From assembly GCA_963921425.1 (NCBI GenBank), contig OY992839.1, positions 11,945,409 through 12,009,408 on the forward strand: 64,000 bases of DNA, in the 5' to 3' direction. This DNA is from Dryas octopetala (Eukaryota > Streptophyta > Magnoliopsida > Rosales > Rosaceae). Shown here one piece after another: positions 54,403-64,000 of this stretch (position 1 is its first letter; each line of letters begins with the position of its first letter). The notes under the pieces were generated by a model that was given only the letters and a program-made list of their open reading frames with translations, had not been told where the DNA came from and did not search any database. The translations under genes and the position numbers were made by a program.

Positions 54403-56685
54403 TGCTTAATTATAAACATTCCAAGGCTACATTGAAATTGTGTGTGGAATAGTCTCACAAGGAAGGACTATTTTCCTGGGAGTCTCTATCAAACTCATTG
54501 TTGATGAACCACCTGTTAAAAAGGTAAATTTGTCTATTAAATTTTGTTCAATAAGTCTTTAAAGTTAATCCAGATGGGAAGAATAAATGGGACAATAAAT
54601 TAGAATTAAAATAAATTAAGAATTTTGATTCATTCCAATATAATCATAAATTTTGTTCGACATATGATAATACAATATTTGATTTATTCAAAGTACTCTG
54701 AATCTATATTTTGGTTCTCATTCAATTTTAACAGAAAAGTAAGCTACTAACACATGTATTAATATGTTATTTAATAAACAAATTTAACGACCCTATACAT
54801 TATTAAAAACTAATGAAGCCACTTTTAAACTCCTTGGTTTCTTTGCAGTCAAAGTTAACACAGCCCGCCAACATTGGAAAATATAAGGCAATATCAGACA
54901 AGCACATTAACTTTATGTTTTTTATATTTTGTATGCCAAGTACATGGTAATTTCCATGAACCCTGATATGCCTAATATTATATAAAGAAGGAAAGTGACT
55001 CCCCCCAACAAACCCAATCTAATCGGGATCTCTTTTTATCAACTTTCATATTTGGTGAGCAGAAATACCACCGTCAGATCTAGCTAGTGTCCAAAAGTCG
55101 ATGAGGAGACTGAAATGATCAAAATAAAAAGGTCACCAAGGACACTTTGAAAGATGGAAAAACAAAAATCAATTTTGACTTACTCGTGGCAACCTTCAGG
55201 CCGCCAAACTGCCAAACGACCTATAACGCTAGTCACTACTTCCACTCGGGCTAGGAATTAGTAAGCCCCACAACCCGAAGCTGCGAAGACCAAATAAAAT
55301 TTGCTACAAAAGTCGGCTAACGGGGGTATTTCTACGTATGAGAACATAGTAATGGAGAAGGTAATAGCCGAAATAGGATTCCACACTGAAATTTTAGCTT
55401 TGGATCTCTTAATTTGGTTTTGCATATTTATAATGAAGGTTAATTTTTATATGGCTTAATTACTTACACAGTTACACCTATATCCTCTTAAGGTTTTTTT
55501 TTTTTGGTTTTGAAATTAATAACAATGCATTAAAACAATAAAACCTCTTAAGGCTTTGCGAGAGCAAATTTACCACAAGTAAGCAAATGACATCTTTAAC
55601 CTGCAAAAGAAAAGATCTAAAAATTAATGGCATACGGTGTGATAATCTGTCAAAGAATCAACGATGCCTAAGTAAATAATCTTGAGGTTGATTTTTTTTT
55701 TGGTCGAATCTTGAGGTAGATTAATGAATGTAGTTTATTTTTTTGGTCGGGAGATTGAATGTAGTTTAAATGGAGATTAGTAGTCAGTTAGATTGAATGT
55801 AGTTTAAATGCTGATTAGTTGACCTGGCCTTAATTGGTAGCCAAACCATGCTAGGCCAAGTAATGAGCCCCTCTTGACAAAGACATTTAATCTAGGCCCA
55901 AATACGGGGCCTTTAGCCCAACGTCATGAACTGACAGAGGTACTGCTTTGTTGCAGAAGTTAAACACACGTTCCTATAAGGGATTTAACATCTTTTAATC
56001 CAACAATTTATTGGATTTAAATTGTAGAAATCTCACAGAATATTCACTTGCAAAAATTCAAATAAAAATATATACAAAATGAAAAAACTAATATATCAAA
56101 GGACTAGGGAAAAAACTATGGGTTTTTACATTTCAATTGTATCTTGTTCACGAATTCCAAATAATTTTTTCTTTATCCAAATAGATCTTGATCTCTTAAT
56201 CTTGTTCACGAATTCCTTACTCTCTCATCTTTCTTGTTCCTTGACCCTTGTATCATGATACATACTGCATAAAGGAAAACTTATCTTTTAACATTTTTGG
56301 CATTCGGTAACATACTTATTAAAATAAAATAACTTGTGTTTTCAATTCTTTTAGCTGAAAAATTTATTTGAGTCCATTTTATTTTTTTCGATTGGCTCTG
56401 ATTATAGGAATTCCAAAAAACAAAAAACAAAATTCACTTCGATGTAGAATGGTATCCTAGATGGTGACATTTGATCTAGAATGGTATCTTTTTAAAATAA
56501 AATTATAAGGTATGAAGCCACGTGTTAACTATTAAATTTGGAGTCCTTCCCATTTGTTTGCATGTGATTAGTTTAAGACCTTCAAAGTTTAGGTCACTTC
56601 GTCCATATATAGTGTAAGATGAGTTAGTCAATAAACAATGACGCCATCTGGAACATGTGGTCCCGATAAATATTATACAAACATT
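54403..56685. other. Intergenic with micro-retroinsertions
   Basis: A 50-bp insert (55494-55543, T-run then GGTTTTGAAATTAATAACAA) is flanked by CCTCTTAAGG (55484-55493 and 55544-55553). A 13-bp insert TTTTTTTTGGTCG (55694-55706) is flanked by 16-bp copies differing at one base (55678-55693 and 55707-55722). A third T-run plus GGTCGGG at about 55737-55750 also separates similar flanks. No gene seen. Confidence 0.65.
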
Positions 56686-58252
56686 GCTTATGGTCAAGAA
56701 GTAAAATTTTGATTTTTACAAAAATTTCGATAGAAATTTTGAGAAATTTTAATTTTCAACAAAAATTACACAACGATAGAAATTGCTATCAAAATACGAA
56801 AATTTTGAATAAAACTTTACCATATGTTTATTTAACATATTATCTATTACTTTGATAAAAAATAATTAAAGAAACCTAATTATCTAGTAGATTTTATGTT
56901 ATATAAGATGAATATAATGCGCGCTGGAAGCAAATACTGTTAAATAAAATTAGTATATTCTTTATACTCTATAATCTATACATTAAATCCTATATACTCT
57001 ATATAGCCTAATACTCCTTATACTCTGTAATCTATATACTAAATCCTATATACTCAATAATCTATACTCTATACTCTATATTGTTTATGATATGGTATAA
57101 GATATTAGGATTTAGGCCCTTTAGGGTATTTTTAATTATTTTTTATATAAAAATATATTAGAGTTTATGGTTTAAAAATAACTAATTAAACAAAACCCCA
57201 AATCCTTTTTTTATCAATAATGCTAGTTGTCCCACATTTTTTTTCCCACATTTGTATCCCACCTGATGTGTCATTATTTTACTGGATATGTATTTCCTTT
57301 TTCCTTTTTAAGTTTTATTTTTTAATTTGTAGTATCCAATGTATGAATGCCATGTAAGATGGTATGAAATTGTGGTATAAAAATGTGGTAAGTGTAGCAT
57401 TACTGTTTTTTTATTTCCAATTGCCCAAAAGCCCCAAACTCCAAACTCCAATCAACCCTTAACCTTTTTTTTTTTTCTCTTTTCTCTTTTCTTTTCTTAA
57501 CAATTGTTCGATTTAAAAATATAATATGATTTTTAAAAGTTGGATTATAACTTTTTCTAATCTTTAAATGAAAAGATATGGAATATTACCATATGTTCAT
57601 GTTACTATATACTTTTAAGTTGACCAAATATGGCCATAACCTATGTGCTGGCCAAACTGCCAAAGATCAACACCCACCAATTTTGGCCATCACCTCTAGA
57701 GGATTAACACTCACCAACTTTGGCCATCTGAAGTGTTGGTCAAAGATTACCAACTTTTTCTTTTCTGTTCTTTTTTTCTTTCCTTTTTTTTCCTTTCTTT
57801 TTCTTTCTTTTTATTTCCTTCATTTTCCTTCCCTAGCCTTTTCGTGACTCTCTCTTCTTCCCTCTTTTTTCTCTCTCCCAATCCCAGCCCATCTCTCTTC
57901 TTCCCTCTCATTTCTCTCTTCTTCCCTCTCATTTCTCTCTCCCAACCTAGTCGTGCGCATTTCTTCCTCCTTCCTCCTTCTCCTCTCCCTCCCCAATCTC
58001 CCTCTCTTTCTCCTCTCCTCCCCGATCTATCCCTTCCTCCTCTCCTCCCCGATTTCTTCTCCTTCCCTCCCCGTTGACTGGGTTTGAACTGTTTTTTACA
58101 GTTTTGCTGGGTTTGGACTTTGGACAAAGAGAGAAGCGGTGAGTGATTCCAAAATTTCAAAATATTCAGCGAAATCTTCACGAAATCTAGACGAATACCA
58201 GTTAAAATTTTCATACCTCTAAAAAACGAAATTTTATTCCTTGCTTATAGTC
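56686..58252. mobile_element. Mutator-like element related to the 47715 element
   Basis: Element 56696-58242 (1547 bp), AAGAAGTAAAATTTTG…CGAAATTTTATTCCTT, flanked by GCTTATGGTC (56686-56695) and GCTTATAGTC (58243-58252), nine of ten matching. 56700-57180 matches 48295-48720 in reverse complement. It contains a nested MITE (57215-57405) and a pyrimidine-rich tract (57745-58075) whose open frames are low-complexity. Confidence 0.75.
57206..57414 (+). mobile_element. Mutator-like MITE with perfect 9-bp target-site duplication, copy 2
   Basis: Element 57215-57405 (191 bp), CAATAATGCTAG…GTAGCATTACTG, flanked by TTTTTTTAT at 57206-57214 and 57406-57414. Inverted relative of 43178-43367. Confidence 0.85.
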
Positions 58253-59998
58253 ATAGTTTTTTTTTTGGCCTTGCTTATGGTTTCTTATACATATTATACA
58301 AACATTCTTCTTTATTGTAGGAATTAGTGGGAAGCAACTGTAGTTTGTTTTTCGCATAATTTTGATGAATTCTTTTAGGTTACTATTTTATCTAGAAGTG
58401 TTAAACGAGTCAGGCCGGCATGAGCACGGCACTGGCACAACACGATTAAAATTGGCATGAGTAAATGGGCCGGGCCGGACCGAAGTTTTTAGCCCATTAG
58501 GCATGGCACGGGCATGACACGAGCCAAGTACGACACGAGCACGGACACGAAATATGCCCGAATTAGGCACAACTATTTTAACATTGTTTTTTTCATTTTT
58601 AGAGAACTTTTCAGCAATAATATTCAATTTTCAAGCAAAAAAATGTTAATATTGAATTATAAAGAAAAAAAATATATCATAAAATTAGTTTTATCCTAAA
58701 AAAAAAAAGAAAAAAAAAACCTATAGGCTGGCCCGTTTAAGGCATGGCATGAGCACGAATGGCCAGTGGGCCGGGGGCCTTACTGGGCCTAGGTATATAT
58801 TAACCATATAGGCTAGCCCGAGCACAGCACAAAAGCACGATGAGTTCAACTTAAACAGGCCGGGTCAGCCCATTTTACCCATCTTAAATTCAATTATTTT
58901 TTCACTATTTTGGTTTAATAAAGGGTTTATTTGAGCTTTCCAATGTCATACCAGCAAATTGTTGAAAAGGGAACGAGAGTGATATGATGAATTAATTCCT
59001 TGGTAGATAGAGTCCTGAAATATATTTTGGTTTTATAAGTGAGTTTTTTGTTTTAAAAAAAAATTGTTGTGTTTAAGTTTTCAATTTACAAAAATAAAAT
59101 TTTAGTTCACAAGATATATAGGTTAAACCGAACATCTGCACGATTATGAACGAGTTAGGTTAGGGTAGAGTCATTGGATATATTAATTAAATGGATTATA
59201 TTAGAATTAACTAGTATTTAATACAAACACAACCTACTAACACGAATTGACACACCTATATACTGCTGTACAATTGTATATATAAACCTAGAAGAAGAAG
59301 AATCCAATTACAATTAACTTTTGAATAAGTGGAAGGAATTTGAGGAAAAAGAGAGAACTCGATCTCTTTGGATTCACAACTGAAGTTTAATAAAGTAGTA
59401 AAACATTTTAAAATATTTCTTTATACTAGTACTACTCTTACTATCACTATCTAAAAAAATATATATATATTTTCTCTTTTTGTACTTTTATCTTTATATT
59501 TTTACTTTTTTTAATAACAATTAAATTGTTACAATTTAGAAATATAAGAACATATACCAACTACGTACTTATGAATCTAGTATATTGATCTGCCCACAAT
59601 GTTAGAGAAGTTCTAAATTTGAACTCTATCTTCGAACCAAAAAAGATATCAAAACATATAAAAAAGGTATCTATCAAGTTTGGTAACAGTTGGGTTGAAT
59701 TTAAATCGATACTAACATATAAATCTGTTCCACCCAACGAAACGGGGGTTACCCAGCCCACTTTGTACAACTATATATGACTTTTGGTATCAATAGATTT
59801 AGTTCTAATTAATAATTTATAGATATATGAAAATAATTAAGAAGGAAATAATGGTTAGATACCAATATTTAATGTTTCTTGACAGGAAAAAGGAAACGTG
59901 GTCAGTCTTCCTGGTCAGTCTTGGCTACCTTTTGTACAAATAAGAGCTACTTGTAGGTCTTCGTCTCCACATGGCCGGAACTAGATCTTATATCGGCC
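58253..59998. other. Intergenic with a GGCC-rich degenerate MITE
   Basis: 58395-58890 has scattered GGGCCGGGCC / AGCACG motifs in both orientations around an A-rich centre, like a decayed hAT-type foldback element; ends are not exact. A T-run plus GG at 58257-58268 sits between similar CCTTGCTTAT flanks. No gene. Confidence 0.45.
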
Positions 59999-60149
59999 TA
60001 TAAATAGGAACCCATTTATTCACAATACCTCCACAACTACACAGTATATGTCTTATCTCTCTCACTCATTCTCATTCATCCTAGCTTCTTAATCTCTCCA
60101 AAAGCATACGCAGAGCCTCAGCCTCACTAGCTAGTCCATCTCTCTCCCA
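59999..60149 (+). promoter_or_regulatory. Gene H TATA box and leader
   Basis: TATAAATA at 59999-60006, 144 bp before the ATG, followed by a CT-rich leader. The W-box/G-box composite of A-D is not present at the equivalent place; TGGTCAGTCTTCC is repeated nearby at about 59901 and 59913. Confidence 0.6.
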
Positions 60150-61474
60150 ATGGCACCTACACCGACTTCATTGGAGGCATCAAATGGTGATGTACCCAAA
60201 GTAGCAAGCATCAAAACAATAGCTGACTCAGGCCCTGCTCTCACTTCTGTGCCTTCCGAATACACCTACACCAAAAATCCTAATGACCAAGCTGATGCAA
60301 GTGACCCTGAACACTCAATCCCCACCATTGATTTCGCTCTTCTCACCTCTGGCTCCCCTGATCAACGCGCCAAAGTTATTTGTGACCTCGGAAAAGCTTG
60401 CAAGGAATGGGGCTTCTTCATGGTATGTGTGCTTTAATTATTTGAATATGAGTAGTATTAGAGGCATGCACTAACTATTATCCAAACTTTTTATATCATA
60501 ATTGATGTTACAGTATATTATTGTTCAAAAACTTAGGTGCACTTTAGACCTTATTTATTTACAACAAATAAAAAACTGTCATATTATATAAGAAACTGTC
60601 TGTGTTATATATTAATTATATGTCTAGTGAAACTAAACATCATTCATTCATATTATAGGTTATCAACCATGGTGTTCCAGATAGCCTGATGAAAGCAATG
60701 ATCGATGCTTGCCAAAGATTCTTTGATCTGCCGGAGGAGGAGAAGAAGGAGTTCCAAACAAGGAACCTGTTGGACCCAATCAAGTGTGGAACCAGCTTCA
60801 ATGTTGCAATCGACAAAGTGCGTCTGTGGAGGGATTTCCTCAAGGTGATAGCACATCCCGAGTTCAACTCACTTTGGAAGCCTGCTGGGTACAGTGAGGT
60901 ATCATTGGAGTTTAGCAAAAGGACTCGTGAAGTGGCAACTCAATTATTAAGTGGAATTTCGGAGAGTTTGGGATTGGAACCCAACTACATCGCGGACGCC
61001 ATGAACTGGGATCGTGGCTTGCAAATTCTAGCCGCAAACTACTATCCAGCTTGCCCACAACCTGACCTAGCAATCGGTATTCCCCCTCATACCGACCATG
61101 GCCTGGTGACTCTCCTTATCCAGAACGAAATGGGTGGCCTTGAAGTGCAGCATAATGGCAAGTGGGTGCTTGTGAATTGTCCTCCCAACGCTTTTGTGGT
61201 TAACATTGGTGACCAGATGCAGATCCTGACTAATGATAAGTATAAGAGCGTATGGCATCGGGCTGTTGTGAATAACAAGGCTACAAGGATATCCATAGCT
61301 GTACCACATGGACCATCACTGGACACTCCTGCTTTGCCAATCCCTGAGTTGCTAGAAGAAGGCGAAAAAGCGAAATACATTGGAATGTCATATGAGAAAT
61401 TCATGGAACTTCAGGCAAGCCCGGCTGCCTACATGATGCCTTGCTTAGATCATCTGCGAGTCAAGGATAATTGA
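60150..61474 (+). CDS. 2-oxoglutarate/Fe(II)-dependent dioxygenase, copy H (two-exon paralogue)
   Basis: Exons 60150-60422 and 60659-61474 (GT-AG intron, 236 bp) give 362 residues. Landmarks: EWGFFM at the intron, VINHG, iron ligands H235, D237 (PPHTDHG) and H291 (VWHRA), R301/S303 (RISIA). It is clearly homologous to A-F along its whole length but much more diverged, and introns 2 and 3 of the array copies are absent: the codons flanking those sites (YSEVS and DQMQILT) run on without a break. It keeps the more usual family form (VINHGVP, PPHTD), so it may represent the ancestral type or a different enzyme. The start is the first ATG after the TATA box, matching the paralogous starts. It is the only gene in the last 12 kb. 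Confidence 0.92.
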
Positions 61475-62884
61475 TTTGCATAATTACATGGTCTGCTGTT
61501 TTTCAACTTACATTATTTTTTTCCTTTCCTTCTCTCCCTTGAGATATAATAATGCTACGGTAAGAGCTTTGTTGCTCCAAAGTTAGTGTTGTCCTATGTT
61601 GTTTTTCATGTGGGTTTTTTGACTCCTTGTCTTTTTTAAATACTAAATTCATATATGTCGTAGGCTTGAACATTCCTTTACAAATGTGTAAATCAGAGTG
61701 AGAACTTGAGATTAATGCTGAAATATACATATTGATCGATAATATATAGATCGATATTCTACATACTTACGAAAAGAATTCTCTCATGCACTTTCTTAAT
61801 TATTTTTTAATTAATTTCTCTCATTTTCTCAACATTTGGATGCAGACAAGGTTTCCCCTCTGAGGCAGGTAGTGGAAGTTTGCAACGTTGCAATTGGGGT
61901 TTTGAAAGTATATATGCACTGCAAAAGTTTTAATTTGGTAGTTTTAAGGTTTCGAAAACCATTTGGGACAATTAATTTCGATCAACTCCGAATGGCTCAA
62001 GGTACCTGTGGTGATCTTAATTTCTATATTCTCAACAATTCTAATTAATAACTAAATGAATGCAATGAAAATTTCATCTACACATAATGATGAAAATTAC
62101 TTCATACATGAGTATGATAAGAACCATGGTAATGCCTTTAGCACTTATGAACATTATTTTTTTATTGGGAGTATGTCTCACATATGAGAGATTCAAATAT
62201 AGAATGCTCTTTACTATAAACTTATTATAACTCGATCATTATTATGATTTCAGAATATAAATGGGAAACTTGTAGCATGATCAATCTCTACTAGTGAGTG
62301 CATCTCAAGTATTCTCAACTACTAATAATGTAAGACTTTAGATTGATGTGTTAGTGTATGAAGAATGCATTAATATATGGATCGATCATGATGCTTATAT
62401 TGAATAAAATGTTGCCTCACATGCATGTTGGGTCATAATCATATCATCAAGCGTAATATGGTAATAGTCCTGATGGAAGTGTGAGTGCATGTCCTCAATC
62501 ACTTTAATCTTTTATAGTACAATTTCATCCAAACCCCAGGAAGACGGTCATGGCTCAATATCCAAGCCCGGCCATTTCTAATGCTCATTTTAAACACAAT
62601 ATACTCTTTCTCAGCCAAGTCAACACTAAAAACCTTTCCAGTGGCCAAAAAAAAAAAAATCAGTAAGAACCCTTCCACGGAATTCAGATTCAAGGACTCT
62701 TCCCTACTCATTTTTGCATGCTTGAATGTACGCAGTGGGAATTGGGAACCCATTAAGTTGTGAGAGTTTATATTGGCAAGGAGCAGAAGGAAAAAATAAA
62801 ATTGAAACCCACTTTTAGCATGAAGGAATGAAACTTGTGGGGCACGTGTTGTTATACATACAGTTGGGGGCAATTGTGAGACCA
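61475..62884. other. Intergenic, no gene seen
   Basis: 3' flank of gene H, then AT-rich DNA. Short frames have no recognisable domain. Confidence 0.5.
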
Positions 62885-63000
62885 CGGCCCGTTTGACACT
62901 ACTTTTTAAAAAGCATTTAAGCTCAGTAACATTTTTATTAGAAATGCTTCTGCTCAAAAGCACATACAAATTTTCATAAAAATTCTAAGTGTTAGAGTTT
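62885..63000. mobile_element. Fragment of the 31391 MITE family
   Basis: CGGCCCGTTTGACACTACTT followed by AAGCATTT- and GAAATGCTTCTGCTC-type motifs. Only the left end is seen. Confidence 0.5.
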
Positions 63001-63686
63001 GAAAGCAAATAACATTGTCCTACATTGATAAAAAGTTGTTTTCCTTTAGGCTTTACGTTATGTGATTGTCATATGTTAAGTATGGTTTTGACTCAAGATG
63101 TTTGGGCTCTGATAACTTCTAAAGGTACCCAGCCTTTTTTGTTTTTTGTTTTTTTCAATTTTAACTGCATAATTCAAATTCAAATGTTATGACAAATCTT
63201 TTCATTTTGAATCTGAACCAGAAACCGATTATAATTGATGTCCCTTTGAAAGGGTGCAATCTCTTTTAAATAAACACAAGTCCATAGCTAGATTGAAGAA
63301 CTAATCTTTCATCTAACTTATTACAAAAATCTTTTATTTTTTATACTACATATTGAATTGGAGAGGAGCACATTTAAGTTCTCCAGAAATCAAGGATCCT
63401 GCATGTGCTAGGTCTTTGGTTTATAGATAGTTGAATCCTAGGAGATAGACGCCTATTGAACTTTAAGCACATAGAAGGGCTGAAATTCTGTCTTTAGGAC
63501 ATTGCCAAGTTCGCAAGCCTCTATCTACATATAAAGTCAGTTCTTTGTCTTCTCTACTGTCTTTATATTTCTAGATTAATATTTGTTTTGTTTGATTACT
63601 GTAAGTTATTTGTTGTATTAATTTTTGTGATCATTAAATTTATCACCTACTGATTTTTCCTAACAATCTAAAAACATAACTTTTTA

Positions 63687-63900
63687 CATGGGAGAATCAG
63701 TGAGTGGTGTCAAGATGACTGAAGTGGTCAATGGCGTCAAAACTCATGTTAAGGAACCAAAGAAATTCAAGCGTTGGCAACAAAAAATCTTGTTCTATTT
63801 GACAACACTGAACTTGGCTCATGTGGTTAATTAAGGAAGAAGTTCCTGTAGTGTTTGCCTCAAAATCTCTATGGCCACGTGTCACATATGCCTCTAATCA
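63687..63900 (+). pseudogene. Copia gag fragment
   Basis: Starting at ATG 63689 the frame reads MGESVSGVKM and then KKFKRWQQKILFYLTTLNLA, typical of the gag N-terminus of Ty1/copia elements, and stops at 63830. The following bases continue gag-like codons in another frame (GRSSCSV…), so a frameshift or stop has broken it. No pol is seen before the window ends. Confidence 0.6.
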
Positions 63901-64000
63901 AGAAAACCACGTCCTTTAGATTTGCGTTGAATGTGCCAGTACACGGCCGAGAGGCCAAGTATACGATTTATTGAGTTGCACAAATCTGACTTCCGGTTAG

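Noticed and set aside
57733..58214. Frames over the CT-rich tract
   Set aside because: Low-complexity Phe/Ser/Pro or Lys/Arg/Glu translations without motifs.
13924..61474. Multi-enzyme biosynthetic gene cluster
   Set aside because: Only one enzyme family is present; no P450, transferase or synthase genes were seen, so it is a tandem family array rather than a pathway cluster.
61836..62048. Possible small gene downstream of H
   Set aside because: A 70-residue frame with no domain, leader or splice context; composition is that of intergenic DNA.

Overview
This is nuclear DNA from a dicot plant: AT-rich, intron-containing and dense in transposons. The genes resemble the '2-oxoglutarate-dependent dioxygenase 19-like' / DMR6-LIKE OXYGENASE type proteins I know from Rosaceae trees. 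That placement is an inference from remembered protein similarity, not a search.

Layout. Positions 1-9840 hold a Ty3/gypsy (Tat-lineage) LTR retrotransposon whose left LTR is cut by the window edge. Its LTRs are almost identical, yet its polyprotein has lost the protease and the reverse-transcriptase core by an in-frame deletion. Its 3' half carries a spliced, oppositely oriented gene. Positions 9842-13119 hold a duplicated Ty1/copia remnant and a CACTA end. From 13.9 to 61.5 kb lies a cluster of seven intact 2-oxoglutarate/Fe(II) dioxygenase genes: A (-), B (-), C (+), D (-), E (+), F (-) and the more divergent H (+). Two pseudogenes lie among them, one between A and B and one between D and E. 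A-F share four exons with identical splice phases. H has only two exons.

How the genes relate. A and B are a recent direct duplication that includes flanking DNA. C to F alternate in orientation and are mosaics of one another: F has an E-like leader, a D-like first intron, C-like exons 2-3 with a near-identical third intron, and an A/B-like exon 4. This indicates gene conversion. All intact copies keep the His-x-Asp...His iron ligands and the Arg-x-Ser 2-oxoglutarate motif. Most promoters share a TTGACC CACGTG (W-box/G-box) composite about 30-40 bp upstream of the TATA box; the element is altered in E and F. The product of the enzymes cannot be read from the sequence.

The rest is mobile DNA, much of it bounded by target-site duplications (TSDs) that I could read directly. 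It includes a hAT-like element in intron 1 of gene A carrying part of a DUF810/UNC13-like gene, a Mutator-like element carrying a TBCCD1-like fragment, nested Mutator-like elements, a hAT foldback element, miniature inverted-repeat elements, TRIMs and solo LTRs. There is also a set of tiny poly(T)-GGYC insertions flanked by 10-17 bp duplications. I saw no tRNA, rRNA or CRISPR array. All domain names come from reading the sequence without database searches.
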